A stretch of DNA of 64,000 nt from Aquiflexum balticum DSM 16537 (GTDB lineage Bacteria > Bacteroidota > Bacteroidia > Cytophagales > Cyclobacteriaceae). Position 1 is the stretch's first letter. The number at the start of each line of letters is the position of its first letter. A program made the translations under genes and the position numbers. The stretch is taken from NCBI RefSeq assembly GCF_900176595.1, contig NZ_LT838813.1, forward strand, positions 1,488,001 to 1,552,000, read 5' to 3'. Below, piece after piece: positions 17,983-28,545 of the stretch. The notes under the pieces are model-generated. The model had not been told where the DNA came from. It was given only the letters and a program-made list of their open reading frames with translations, and did no database searches.

Positions 17983-20900
17983 CTATTCCAAAATCCCACT
18001 ACTTGAATTTACAACCTTAGAATCAAGTCGTTTGCGTTCTTCTTCATGCCTTTGCTTTAAAACCTTTCTATTGCTTTTCACACCAACACTGGTCATTATC
18101 CCACTCAGAGATATTTTGGCAAAATAGTTGAAAATAGACCTTGTGCTATCCCTCACAAAAAACAATTGACCCTGACGGTGTGGAAAGGGGTAATCATTGT
18201 TTCTCTTAATGACAAGTTCATTTGCTAGGAATGACTCTATGGCATGTCCCAAATTCTGATGATTATGATCCTTTTTATCTAAAATTGAAATACTTAGCTT
18301 TCTGTATAGAAAATCCATGTTTCCATAGGCATAGTCTTCATTTCCCAAAGCTTTGATTTCCATTTTCCGCATTTTCCCACTTTTGATCCTGACTGAAGCT
18401 AGTGGCTCAATAAGGTCATTGAGTTCACTAAGGTCCATTTTCCCCAGGCTTACATCCATAAAAAAAGAATAGTCAGGATCATCTAGTGAGAAATCAATGT
18501 CTTTTGTGAGTTGTCCTGTATCCTGAATCAAGGCCTTTGCCCTCATTTTCATTTTATTATTGGCTACAATTTCCTCAGGAAGATTGGTAATGTTTGTTAT
18601 GGTGGCCTCAACTTTTGAAAATGCAATGCTAGCGGTTTTTTCACCTAAAGGAGGCTGAGTTTCTACATTCACTATACCGTCCTTTACCTGTACAGTATCT
18701 ATTGATATCGGGATACTGGAGTTTACCAGTGTTTTATGTAGCATTGGAGGAAAGTGGTTTTCGGGGAAAGGCAATCTCTGATCGCGGTAAGCCCATAATT
18801 TGGGTTGACCGATAAGTACTTTTTGTGCTTTCACTTGGGATTTTTGGATCTCTCGCCAATCGATCCCTGAAATTCTACTGTAGCCGGTTTGGATCCCCAT
18901 CCAAGTTTCCTGATGTGTTAGGAACCTGGTATAAGTAATCGGATCATCAGAAGTCTTGAAACCAACTGAATTCCAGGATATTTCGGAGAAAGGACCTGAA
19001 ATACTTAAACCTGAAATTTCAACCATTTTGGCCGGATTGGAGATAGAAGCCTTTCCGTTTTCCAAACCCACAGTCCAATCACCCAATGCAACTAAATCTT
19101 CGATATTCAAGGTATCTTTAGAATTCCAATAAAAGTCATTATAGGTAAAATTGAAACCTTCAAACCAAATATTCAGATTATCCTGAGGTATTTCAAGATC
19201 GATGCTCATGTTTTTTATCCCAAATTTGTGCAGGTCAAGGGAAGAAATTGGGAAATCGTTATTTTTCTGTTTTTCATTGCCAGCTCTTATTGGCGCAGTT
19301 TCCACATTCCCTTTTATGAAAAGTTTGGGATTATCGATCAGGAATTCAGAAATATTCACCTCCTGATCCAGATTAATGTTGAAATCTTTTTCTGTGCGGA
19401 TAATAATTTGAGGAATGTCCAAAGTCATATACATTCCTTTTACCAAATCTGAAAATTCAGACTTTTCCAATTTGCTATTTATGAGGGTTAAAGACTTGTT
19501 TTTGCTAGACAGGCTGGCTTGCTCAATTTGGAATTCCAAATTCTTTTGTTGATGTACAAACCTGTTCAGGCTCAGCTCAAAACCTCCTAAATAATAATCA
19601 GATTTATCTTGCGGATATCTTATGTCAAAAAAGTCAAGATAGGTCTCTTCACTTTTCCAAAAACTTTCACCCTCTTCCGATTCTTGTTTCAACACAAAAC
19701 CGGCGTTTGCAATTTGAAGCGTATCAAGTTTAAATGACAAGGATTTGGAATCAGGATTTTGTGGATTTGTTTTTTCTTTTTTGGAATCAACCTTATTTGG
19801 GAGATAAAAATCGCCTTTTGGATCATGAAGGGTAATCCGTCCTGCACCAATACATTCATTTAAACTATCAGGTAACATTAAGCCGGATAAGGAAATCAGC
19901 GGTATTGAAATATTGAATTTATCCTCACTTTGATCATTATTAATCAATGTTGAACCGTAGACAAAAAGATTTTTTTGATAGAATCCCAAGGAGTCAAATT
20001 GGGCTTTACCGGAGGTGTATGATACAGAACTTTTTTCCGTTTTTATTTTGGAATTTTCCGTATCAAACGAAAATGGAAAGTCAGAGCCACCAATAACAAT
20101 CGATTTTAGGTCAGCTTCTAAACTGTTCATGACCAAAGTACCGGTTCCTGGCTTCACAATACTGGCTTCTAAATGTCCTATGCTGAATTGATCAATAAAA
20201 ATGGGGCTGGTTTTATCTTCCTTAATTGAGCCCCCCTTTTTTGGTTCCCCGGTAAGGACCATATCTGCCTTGGCATTCCCAATTTTCAAAAAGTTGATTC
20301 TGTTATCTGAGGTATAGTTAAGAAATCCATCCAATTGAACATCCTTTAATCTGATTTGTCCTTTAAGTTCCTTTGAAAGAGAGGCGGGTCTCAAAACAAT
20401 TTCCTGAATATTCAGAAAATCTTTCTGACTGGAAAAATTCACACCTTTAAAATCCACTTTAAATTCCGGTGTATGGAGAATTCCATTCCCAACTCTTGCT
20501 TCCAGGTCAAAATTCATTTGATCAGAAATATCGTCTGCAATTTTCCAATCTTTTCCGGAAATGTTTAAGTTGTTCAAAGTTAAAAATGGAGTTGTCTCAC
20601 CCTTAAAAAGAGCTAAATTTCCTTGTTGGAGGTCTACAGATTCTAATTTAAAAACCTCCAATAACTTCCTTATTTCTGTCGATATATCTGGGATTTTTTG
20701 AGGGGAATTAGTGGGGGATTTTGGTAATAAGACTCCGATGTTTGGAGAATCGATCTTAATCCTGCCTCCCATTAATCTCTGATGGACAAATAGATCCTCA
20801 AAATCTATATTTTGAATACTGATGGCAGGTATTTCCAAGTATTCAATTATTTGCTCTTCAGTTTTGGATAAACTATCCTTGATAGGGTAAATCTGAATAC

Positions 20901-22149
20901 CCTCCAAGACAAAAATTTTATCTTTGAATGACCAATCCAGGGTCTCAAAATTCACAGAATAATGGGCTTGTTCCAGTTTGGACTGATAATCTTTCAAATG
21001 AAGTTGCAAATTTTCCAGACTCCAGGAATTTATGGAATCAGGTCCTGCCTTATAGTTTACATTGGTTAGGGTAATTGCAGTACTGTCTACTTTAAGCGTA
21101 TTTCTTTCAGTTTGACTACTGTGATTTACCGAAAGAAAACTTGGGATGAGTTGGACATGTTTTATCCTTATACTATCCAGATTGTGTTTTGGACTTTTTT
21201 GGTCGGAACGAAAAAGAGAAAGGATATTTTCGTCGACTTCAAAGTGTAGGTGTGTCTCGTCGACAAATATAGTATCCACGAGAAGATAGTTACTCAAATA
21301 TAAAGTCAGGAAATCTATCCCTTTCAAATGGAGACTTGGGATCAACAAACTATTTTGGAGAAGATTTTCCCCTTCAGAATCTTTGTGATTTATATCCTGA
21401 AGGTGCAGGCCATCAAAAAGCAATTCTTTTTCTTTTGAGGAAATTTTTAATTTTTTAAAATTTAAAAGATTTTTTGAATCCGGCAAAAGGATGGAATTGT
21501 CGCCGAGTGTAATTTCAAGATGATCGCTCAAAAGAAGTTCGGTTATCTCTTCGCCTGAAATATTTTCCGGAATTATTTCAATATCATCCAATATGACATT
21601 GATTTTTTTAAGGGTATACTTCGGTATGTCATTTGACCCTATACTCCACAATACGGATGCATTCTGAGTATTGAAATTCTTAATTTTAAGTTGTTGTAAG
21701 AATTTTAAGGTTTTTTGATGTAGCGTTCCAACTTCTTTTTGCAGTTCAAGGGTATCTTCCTTTATGGGTAAAAAAAAGTGAATTTCCGGATCATTTAAAA
21801 TCATCTGTTCAATTGTCAATGATTTGTCAAAAATCACTTCTTGTATAGATAGGAGGTCTAAAGTGAAGCTTGGAATGGTTAGTTTAATGTTGGTGGTGTC
21901 TTTGAAGTTTTCGGTTTGGGTAATATGGATACTTACGTCATTAAGCTTAATCTTACTCTGAATCCAAAAAATCTGAAGATTTCTCAATTTGTAAGAAACC
22001 ATGGTCTCAGCAGACAAGGTAACCTGATCTTCAAAGTAGTTTTTGATGGTATATTCTACAGCAAGGTGAAACAACCACCTGCCTACAAGAAATATTGAGA
22101 TAATAAAAATAGCAATCCTTACTCTTTTTCTTTTAAATAGCTGGACCAT
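17983..22149 (-). CDS. Giant AsmA/DUF748-like periplasmic protein
   Basis: 1388 residues. After a basic N-terminus (MVQLFKRKRVRIA) there is one membrane span (about 13-32); everything else is beta-rich, low-complexity sequence of repeated strands with Leu, Ile, Ser, Asp and Lys. This is the pattern of AsmA-like, TamB/YhdP-type lipid-bridge proteins, in which a long groove spans the periplasm. The C-terminal region (MRKMEIKALGNEDYAYG onward) is the usual conserved end of such Bacteroidota proteins. It begins 49 bp after the MscS-type channel gene, so both are probably one operon dealing with envelope stress or lipid homeostasis (inference). Confidence 0.7.
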   Translation of the reverse strand: MVQLFKRKRVRIAIFIISIFLVGRWLFHLAVEYTIKNYFEDQVTLSAETMVSYKLRNLQIFWIQSKIKLNDVSIHITQTENFKDTTNIKLTIPSFTLDLLSIQEVIFDKSLTIEQMILNDPEIHFFLPIKEDTLELQKEVGTLHQKTLKFLQQLKIKNFNTQNASVLWSIGSNDIPKYTLKKINVILDDIEIIPENISGEEITELLLSDHLEITLGDNSILLPDSKNLLNFKKLKISSKEKELLFDGLHLQDINHKDSEGENLLQNSLLIPSLHLKGIDFLTLYLSNYLLVDTIFVDETHLHFEVDENILSLFRSDQKSPKHNLDSIRIKHVQLIPSFLSVNHSSQTERNTLKVDSTAITLTNVNYKAGPDSINSWSLENLQLHLKDYQSKLEQAHYSVNFETLDWSFKDKIFVLEGIQIYPIKDSLSKTEEQIIEYLEIPAISIQNIDFEDLFVHQRLMGGRIKIDSPNIGVLLPKSPTNSPQKIPDISTEIRKLLEVFKLESVDLQQGNLALFKGETTPFLTLNNLNISGKDWKIADDISDQMNFDLEARVGNGILHTPEFKVDFKGVNFSSQKDFLNIQEIVLRPASLSKELKGQIRLKDVQLDGFLNYTSDNRINFLKIGNAKADMVLTGEPKKGGSIKEDKTSPIFIDQFSIGHLEASIVKPGTGTLVMNSLEADLKSIVIGGSDFPFSFDTENSKIKTEKSSVSYTSGKAQFDSLGFYQKNLFVYGSTLINNDQSEDKFNISIPLISLSGLMLPDSLNECIGAGRITLHDPKGDFYLPNKVDSKKEKTNPQNPDSKSLSFKLDTLQIANAGFVLKQESEEGESFWKSEETYLDFFDIRYPQDKSDYYLGGFELSLNRFVHQQKNLEFQIEQASLSSKNKSLTLINSKLEKSEFSDLVKGMYMTLDIPQIIIRTEKDFNINLDQEVNISEFLIDNPKLFIKGNVETAPIRAGNEKQKNNDFPISSLDLHKFGIKNMSIDLEIPQDNLNIWFEGFNFTYNDFYWNSKDTLNIEDLVALGDWTVGLENGKASISNPAKMVEISGLSISGPFSEISWNSVGFKTSDDPITYTRFLTHQETWMGIQTGYSRISGIDWREIQKSQVKAQKVLIGQPKLWAYRDQRLPFPENHFPPMLHKTLVNSSIPISIDTVQVKDGIVNVETQPPLGEKTASIAFSKVEATITNITNLPEEIVANNKMKMRAKALIQDTGQLTKDIDFSLDDPDYSFFMDVSLGKMDLSELNDLIEPLASVRIKSGKMRKMEIKALGNEDYAYGNMDFLYRKLSISILDKKDHNHQNLGHAIESFLANELVIKRNNDYPFPHRQGQLFFVRDSTRSIFNYFAKISLSGIMTSVGVKSNRKVLKQRHEEERKRLDSKVVNSSSGILE

Positions 22150-22198
22150 CTTTTTTCTTGCCCTTAGGTATTTAAAATCATAGTTTTTTTGTTTGTTT

Positions 22199-24817
22199 TT
22201 AAACCTTGGTTTCCGGATTTTCCGGATTTTTTAGGAAAGTTTCAATTTGGTCATTTCCGGATTTAATATGCAAGTCCCGCTGAGGGAATGCTATCACAAT
22301 TCCTTCTTTCTTGAACAAAATATCAATCTGGGAAATAATATCTCCTTTTAAAAAGGGCAGTTCGAGATAATTATGGCACCAAAATGTAACTTCTAAATCT
22401 ATTCGGCTATCTGCAAATTCATATGGTAAAACTCTCGATACAGGGTATTTAAGAATCCGTTGATCATGAATCAAAATTTCCATGATCAATCCTACTGTCC
22501 TTTTCAGGTCTGTACCATATTCCACACCTACGAAAAATGTCACTTTTTTACCCTTTCCCATAGTCCAATTGACCAACTGATTACTGAGAAGATCCCCATT
22601 TGGGATAATAATACTGGAACCTTCAAACATATTGACCACGCTGCTTCTGAATCCTATAGATTTCATGACACCGGGCTTCCCGTCGATTTCGATCAGATCG
22701 CCCACTTTTACAGGATTTTCAAAAGCAATGATTACGCCGCTGACCAGATTATTGAAAAGCCCCTGCAGACCTAGACCGATACCCACCCCAAGGGCTCCCA
22801 ACACTAGGGTGATTTTATCCAAAGGCAATCCTGTGGCAGCAACAGCCAAAAACAATCCCAGGCTAATAATAAAAATCTGGACCAAAAGCAGCCAGCTTCC
22901 TAAGCTGACTTTCCTTCTTTTATGAGAATTGACGGGGTTAATTTCAGGTTCGGAACCAAAAAAAGATACAATCCTGGATAATAGAAAGGAAACGGCCAGG
23001 ATGACAACAAATACAACAATACTGTTTATCGTGAAAGAATAACTTCCCAATACCCGTGGTGTATTTAAGAAATCACTGAAATAGGATGAGAAATTACTGA
23101 AATCATAAAAATTCTTTCCAACCAGTAAAATCCACCCAATCACCAAAAGGAGATAAAAAAAACCGGGTACTTTGTCTCCAACTTTGTCAAAATTGATAAA
23201 AAACAGTTTTTTATCAGGTCTATTGAATATGGTTGAAGCTAAAGCAAGCATTTGATTTATCAATCTGACAGTCCAAAGCAATGATATGCCCAAGACTACC
23301 CCCAAGTAACCTGATATCAAAAGTGCCTTAGATAAGTTAAGGCTACCGTATAATAAAAATATCAATGATAAAGATTGCATCAACCCTAAATAGATGATGA
23401 AATAAATAATTCTTCTTTCTTTTAGATCCTTTTTTTTATGGCTAAAAAACAACAAAGCGCTGTAAGTCACGCCGATTATAGAAAGCAGCAAAATAGCATA
23501 CTGCTCAGGTTTTGAAAATATCAAAATCAGGTTTAATGAACTGGATAGTACGAAAAATATTAACAAAACAATCCAGAAACCCATCCAAAAACCCGCCAGG
23601 AATCTATATAGAATTATGGCAAGCGAGATTCCTGAAATCGTCCAAAGAAGAAAGGAAAAAATAAACGGCGGAGATGGGAAAAAAAACTGAAATAGACCGA
23701 TAATAATGATCAATGCCGATAAAAAGGGAAATTTCAATACCAGATAGTTGGAGTTTGCTTCTTTTTCCTTTTGCTCCTCCAAAATTCTTTTTTTAAGATT
23801 ATGTAAGAAAAATGTAAGGATTAGCGTCAAACAAATCATTATAAAAATTCTTCCGGAATAAATTTGGAAATATAGAACCAAGGCAAGTGATTCTTTTTCA
23901 TGAGAAATCTCAATAATTTCCATTAATGACTGAGTAGAAAATAAATGCGAATTAAATCCAGAAACCTCTTTCCGAAAAAAGTCACGGTTCAATTCCTTTC
24001 TTTCGTTGTCAATCTTCAAATAGGTGAGTTGCAGCTGTATTAAAACTTCATCGGTTAATGATTCCAAATTTTCCAATTCTTCAATCGTGGAAATTATGGA
24101 TTCGAATGTAGGTTCAACTTCTTTAGCTATCCAGGTGGATTTTCTTGGATTTGTAGAAAATCCCTCTAATTCATCCTTTAAACTAAATATCTCCCCCAAA
24201 CTTGAAAGAGAATCTATGGTATAACTTAAACGAATTAAATCGTCTCCCCGAGTTTTCAGATTGGCCCGGATAGCAAAAGTCCTTTCCAACAATTCTCTCA
24301 GAATAGCCCCTGATACCGCTAAATTTCTGTCAGACATTAAATTCCCATTGGATTTCTCAACCCCTTTTTCTACAATGAACCTTTGCCTTTCTATTTCTTG
24401 AAGTTCTTTTTTTATTTCGGTTGAGTCTTCTCCTTTTCTCAAAAAAATTTTTGCCTCCTGAACAGCTTCATTTATTTGATCCAAAGCAATTCTTTGTGTC
24501 CATTGTTTTTTGGTTGTTTCAAATCCACCTATGCTTCGTTTAATTTCTTTTGGATCTAATTCTGGGATTTGTTGATTTTCGGATGCTGCAGGAAATGAAT
24601 CCTTCCTGACAATAATTGTATCATTGGACTGCGTATAGGCGGAAACTTCTAATACCTGAAAAATGAAAATAGAGTTGAAAAACAAAATGGCAGCAAGAAA
24701 ATTTACATTAAATGGAATCTTCATACTTTGGTAAAAAAACATGAAAGAAAAAATGAAAGATCTAATGGACGTCCAAAGATCCTTCATAAAACTTACCCTA
24801 AAATAATTAAAAACCAT
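22199..24817 (-). CDS. Large MscS-family mechanosensitive channel
   Basis: 872 residues as drawn. There are several Met codons; the one at codon 32 (24724, MKIPFNVNFLAAIL) gives a proper signal peptide and may be the true start. A periplasmic helical region (about 50-310) is followed by about ten membrane spans, then the MscS pore and beta domain: GALGVGIGLGLQGLFNNLVSG is the glycine-rich pore helix (about 680-700), followed by GDLIEIDGKPGVM. It resembles MscK/MscM-type proteins. It releases solutes on hypo-osmotic shock. First gene of the minus-strand pair with the AsmA-like protein. Confidence 0.88.
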   Translation of the reverse strand: MVFNYFRVSFMKDLWTSIRSFIFSFMFFYQSMKIPFNVNFLAAILFFNSIFIFQVLEVSAYTQSNDTIIVRKDSFPAASENQQIPELDPKEIKRSIGGFETTKKQWTQRIALDQINEAVQEAKIFLRKGEDSTEIKKELQEIERQRFIVEKGVEKSNGNLMSDRNLAVSGAILRELLERTFAIRANLKTRGDDLIRLSYTIDSLSSLGEIFSLKDELEGFSTNPRKSTWIAKEVEPTFESIISTIEELENLESLTDEVLIQLQLTYLKIDNERKELNRDFFRKEVSGFNSHLFSTQSLMEIIEISHEKESLALVLYFQIYSGRIFIMICLTLILTFFLHNLKKRILEEQKEKEANSNYLVLKFPFLSALIIIIGLFQFFFPSPPFIFSFLLWTISGISLAIILYRFLAGFWMGFWIVLLIFFVLSSSLNLILIFSKPEQYAILLLSIIGVTYSALLFFSHKKKDLKERRIIYFIIYLGLMQSLSLIFLLYGSLNLSKALLISGYLGVVLGISLLWTVRLINQMLALASTIFNRPDKKLFFINFDKVGDKVPGFFYLLLVIGWILLVGKNFYDFSNFSSYFSDFLNTPRVLGSYSFTINSIVVFVVILAVSFLLSRIVSFFGSEPEINPVNSHKRRKVSLGSWLLLVQIFIISLGLFLAVAATGLPLDKITLVLGALGVGIGLGLQGLFNNLVSGVIIAFENPVKVGDLIEIDGKPGVMKSIGFRSSVVNMFEGSSIIIPNGDLLSNQLVNWTMGKGKKVTFFVGVEYGTDLKRTVGLIMEILIHDQRILKYPVSRVLPYEFADSRIDLEVTFWCHNYLELPFLKGDIISQIDILFKKEGIVIAFPQRDLHIKSGNDQIETFLKNPENPETKV

Positions 24818-24944
24818 AATACAATCTTATAGTTATCCAGAAGTTTTTAGTATATGGCATAGAAAGTTGTGTAATTGTTAAGGCCAAAATTCCAAAATCC
24901 AAAGTATAAGGAAATCTGATCATCCTGAATTTTGTTTATGGCTT

Positions 24945-25463
24945 CTAAAATTCGAAAGATGGGTCATCTTCTGCTTTGAGATACTTCCTTTTCCCTTTTA
25001 TTAAGGATTCCTCAATGCTTGGTTCCATTGAGGGATTTCTTGGATAACTCTGACCATTCCACGCAAGTTTTATGAAGCCCATTCCCCCGGATCTTACATA
25101 AATATTCAAGTAACCATTGGTAACATCCTCCTTCAAATCATCACCAATGATTACAGGGTATTTAACTATGGTCACATAGGAAATTTCTTTGAATTCATTA
25201 TCAAGTATTATCATGGTGCATCCACCCGTACCACAAAATTCAGGTCCCATCAAACCAATTAAATACTCTGAATTCCCATCTAAATTCAAATCAATCTCAT
25301 CATAAATGAATCTTCGTGGAAAATCTGATTGATCACCATATCTTGAAACCAAAAATTCTATGATTTTCTTTTCATTGAAGGAATTCAAAATAATTTTCTC
25401 TTTAGGCTGAAAACCCAAATAACTGTATATAAATAGAATGCAGATTTTTGCTACAAAATTCAT
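24945..25463 (-). CDS. Secreted hypothetical protein with a calcium-loop-like motif
   Basis: 172 residues. A short signal-like N-terminus (MNFVAKICILFIYSYLGFQ) is followed by IDLNLDGNSEYLIGL, an Asp-rich loop as in FG-GAP/VCBS or EF-hand-like sites, and a CGTGGC pair that could form a disulfide or metal site. No family assigned. It is a single gene between the MscS gene and the divergent AraC-type regulator. Confidence 0.6.
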   Translation of the reverse strand: MNFVAKICILFIYSYLGFQPKEKIILNSFNEKKIIEFLVSRYGDQSDFPRRFIYDEIDLNLDGNSEYLIGLMGPEFCGTGGCTMIILDNEFKEISYVTIVKYPVIIGDDLKEDVTNGYLNIYVRSGGMGFIKLAWNGQSYPRNPSMEPSIEESLIKGKRKYLKAEDDPSFEF

Positions 25464-25561
25464 AATTATACTAATTCTAAATGAATGCGTGTACGCAATG
25501 GAGAAAGTAAAATATTAATTCAATCTAATTCTTGTCAGGAGAAGAAAATGTCCGGTATTTC

Positions 25562-25582
25562 CCTGACTGCCTGCAGGCAGGG
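25562..25582. repeat. Intergenic 21-nt palindromic element
   Basis: The core CTGCCTGCAGGCAG (25567-25580) is a perfect 14-bp palindrome. With flanking bases the unit has the length and CCTG...CAGG ends of the two elements found inside DUF6090 copies, so it looks like an intergenic member of the same family. Confidence 0.5.
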
Positions 25583-25738
25583 TCCTTCTGTCAAGTTCCT
25601 AGTAAAGTATTGGGTTTCTGACAGAGAATCGCAAAACTTTTTCTTACAAATATCAGGAAACAGCAGTGTTTTTTAAATAATTTCCCAAACTGAAAAAATA
25701 ACACTATTTGTTTTTTTTATACCAAACGTTATTTTTAT

Positions 25739-27373
25739 ATGTTATTTATCCAAATGCGTATCCATATAGCCTTTTTATTCATTGCTTACGCAATTATTTG
25801 TGAGTCCTTTGCTCAGGATACTGTATTTGTTCAAAAACATAGTTTTCAAACTCCCCTTAGAAACATTTTTTTAGCTGATCAAAAAATCCATGCAAAAACA
25901 GGTGATGGCGTATATGTCTTAAATCAAGATTCTTGGGAAAAAATTGATCTTGAATTGAATAAAAGTTTTGTTTTCTACAATGAAGGTTTTTTTCAATCGG
26001 AATTCGTTCCTAAAGAATATTTAATCGATGCAAAAACAATGGCTCATCTAATTCCTCAAAAGAGCCTTATAAATTGCACCAAAGTTCACTTGAATAATCA
26101 ATTGTTTCTTTCAGTGGGCGGATCGCTTTTTGAATATGAGATCAGACCTTTTTATAAAGTCCAATATCCCGGAATTTCCATCAGGAATGTTTATATAGAT
26201 GATCAGATCAAGGTAATTTCAACGTATTCTGGAATTTTTGTAAATGACACACTTAAGGCAGGTTTTCCTCCTTATTCCAATGGAAATTTCACCAAAATCA
26301 ACGGTAAATATTTTCTTAGCACTGATGATCTATTCAAAGTAATTTCAAATGATTCAGTTCTCTTGCTACCCACAGGGCAAAATATATTTGCCGGTCATTC
26401 AAGAAAACTTGTTGAGTGGAATAATAAAACCTTTAGTCTGAATACAAATTCAATAAATGAATTGTTAGATGACTTCTCCTTATACCCTATACACAGAGGT
26501 TTTGAATATTCAGATCTTGAGGTCTTCGATTCTTCGCTGGTTTTTTCCACCTATGAAGGGAAAGTATTTTCGTTTGATGGAATAGAAGTTTATGAATTGG
26601 CTGATGTCGGTGCCAGAATCAGGGAAATTTTTCCGGGCGATGATTTGATTTATTTAGCAGCAGACAACGGTGCCTTTGCAATCAACCCAAAAGTTGCAGA
26701 TAGTTTGGAAAAAATTCTGGATAGGTCTTTTTGTGTTGATGTCGAAAAGGATCGTTTCAAAAATCTATGGATAGCAACTGAAAATGGCCTGTTTATCATT
26801 CCAAAATCAAGTGAAAAATCTATTCCATTAGTCTCAGACGTTGAGTTTAACCGTTATGGAATGACTCTCTACAATGATCATATATATGCAGGGTCTATCA
26901 ATGGTCTTTATTTAATAGACATATATGATATAGAAAAAAATTTCCTGCCCTTATTTCTTCAAAAAGTCGAAGACCAAAAAATTCTCCAAAGAAGGTCGCT
27001 GATATTCCAAATTGTATTCTTTGGTATTTTAATTCTGTTTTTTGGATTTTTAGTATTTCGAAAATTGTATGCGAGGCGAAAAATTAATCTCCACCAAAAA
27101 AGTCGGTTCTACAGCCTTGAACAAATCCAAAATGATATCATAGAGCATAAACTTATCTCTGTTGAATTGTTGGCTTCATTTTACGAAACCAATACAGTAC
27201 AACTTAACAGGCAATTCAAAAATTTTGGAATTACCCCAGGGAAATTTTTGAAAACCGTGAAAATATCCTGGGCAAATCAATTGCTCAAAGAGGGAGTAGA
27301 ATTAGATGAAGTAGCCAGAAGGGTAGGATATTCATCAAGATTACTAAAAAATGAATTTGGCCATAAAAGCTAA
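25739..27373 (+). CDS. Membrane-bound sensor with C-terminal AraC-type DNA-binding domain
   Basis: 544 residues; the Met at codon 6 (25754, MRIHIAFLFIAYAI) gives a cleaner signal peptide and may be the real start. The periplasmic part (about 25-415) is beta-rich with regulator-propeller-like blades, for example DRFKNLWIATENGLFI (about 337-352). One span follows (about 420-440, IVFFGILILFFGFLVF), then a basic stretch and a two-helix-turn-helix AraC domain (about 465-544; conserved features are LNRQFKNFGITPGKFL and VARRVGYSS). It signals directly from periplasm to DNA without a kinase. An inverted AATAAC/GTTATT pair at 25698-25732 just upstream could be its own operator (speculative). Confidence 0.8.
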   Translation: MLFIQMRIHIAFLFIAYAIICESFAQDTVFVQKHSFQTPLRNIFLADQKIHAKTGDGVYVLNQDSWEKIDLELNKSFVFYNEGFFQSEFVPKEYLIDAKTMAHLIPQKSLINCTKVHLNNQLFLSVGGSLFEYEIRPFYKVQYPGISIRNVYIDDQIKVISTYSGIFVNDTLKAGFPPYSNGNFTKINGKYFLSTDDLFKVISNDSVLLLPTGQNIFAGHSRKLVEWNNKTFSLNTNSINELLDDFSLYPIHRGFEYSDLEVFDSSLVFSTYEGKVFSFDGIEVYELADVGARIREIFPGDDLIYLAADNGAFAINPKVADSLEKILDRSFCVDVEKDRFKNLWIATENGLFIIPKSSEKSIPLVSDVEFNRYGMTLYNDHIYAGSINGLYLIDIYDIEKNFLPLFLQKVEDQKILQRRSLIFQIVFFGILILFFGFLVFRKLYARRKINLHQKSRFYSLEQIQNDIIEHKLISVELLASFYETNTVQLNRQFKNFGITPGKFLKTVKISWANQLLKEGVELDEVARRVGYSSRLLKNEFGHKS

Positions 27374-27388
27374 AATACCGGTTTTTGG

Positions 27389-28450
27389 TTATGTTCCTTC
27401 CTCCAGCCAGGTCATGGTTAAAGTATAGGCAAAGGTCAGAATAATGGCCCCTGTAAACAATCCCAAAATCCCTGAATATAAAAATCCTCCAAAAGCACCC
27501 ATAAATACCACCATAGAGGGTACCGGAGCACCTTTTCCCAAAATTATCGGTTTAAGAAAATTATCCAAAAGTCCTGCTATTACCATCCAGATTGTAAGAA
27601 AAATCGCCATTCCTACACTTCCGTTCATCCAGATATAAATAATCACTCCGATGCTGACAGGAAACAGACCAATCTGAAAGACCGAAAGAATCAAACAAAC
27701 TAAAATCCAAATACCAGTAAAAGGAATTCCAGCAATAAACATCCCCAATCCGCAAAATAAGGATTGAATTACCGAAACTCCCAAAATTCCTTTGGCCACA
27801 TTAATAACTGTTGTACGTGCATCATCCGCCATTCTCTCCCCGGTTTTTCCTGCCAGTTTGGTGAAAAACTTTGTTGCATACTGGCCTTCCTCCACTGAAT
27901 AAGCCATAAAAACCCCACTTACAAGTATAGACAGCGTGAAAATGAATATGCCTGATGCAGTATGGGAAGCCATACTTATAAACTTAAGGAAAACGGGTTT
28001 GATTTCTTCTTGATGTCTGATAAAAGTCTCTGAAAGATTAATGGAAGCTTCCTCCCAAATCGAATATAAACTCTTTCCAATAATGGGAAAATTGGCAACA
28101 GAATCATATGGAGGAGGAATGTGAAGGTCATCGTTTTGAAAGGAGGATATAAGAGCCTTGAACTCATCGACCGTACTCAACATGATCAAAACAGAGGGCA
28201 ATATGATAATCATCAATAAGCCGACGACAATAATTCCTGCGGCCAATCCAGAACGGTCTTTAAGTTTTTTTGTCAAAAATTTATGGAAAGGGCCTAAAGT
28301 TATAGCCAAAACCCCACCCCAAATCAATAAGGTGATAAATGGCTGAAGAATAAAAAAACAAAGCATCAGCAAAATCCCTAATGCAAGGATTTGAATTACT
28401 AAATGGATTTGGGAAGGTTTTTGAATCTGGGAGTTTAAAGGATTTTCCAT
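27389..28450 (-). CDS. AI-2E family transporter (PerM-like permease)
   Basis: 353 residues with about eight membrane spans. The arrangement fits the family: two spans near 20-75, a soluble region with VLIMLSTVDEFKAL (about 86-99), and a C-terminal half rich in Gly and Phe (GVIIYIWMNGSVGMAIFLTI; FLKPIILGKGAPVPSM at about 295-310). Members include the AI-2 exporter TqsA and Na+/H+ antiporters, so the substrate is open. It converges on the AraC-type gene with only 15 bp between stops. Confidence 0.9.
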   Translation of the reverse strand: MENPLNSQIQKPSQIHLVIQILALGILLMLCFFILQPFITLLIWGGVLAITLGPFHKFLTKKLKDRSGLAAGIIVVGLLMIIILPSVLIMLSTVDEFKALISSFQNDDLHIPPPYDSVANFPIIGKSLYSIWEEASINLSETFIRHQEEIKPVFLKFISMASHTASGIFIFTLSILVSGVFMAYSVEEGQYATKFFTKLAGKTGERMADDARTTVINVAKGILGVSVIQSLFCGLGMFIAGIPFTGIWILVCLILSVFQIGLFPVSIGVIIYIWMNGSVGMAIFLTIWMVIAGLLDNFLKPIILGKGAPVPSMVVFMGAFGGFLYSGILGLFTGAIILTFAYTLTMTWLEEGT

Positions 28451-28545
28451 TGCATAAATTGATGAATATTTAAAACCAAAAATTACAAATTAATGTCAAT
28501 AAATTCATACGTACTAGGAAAATAAATCAGGTAACTGATAGGTAC

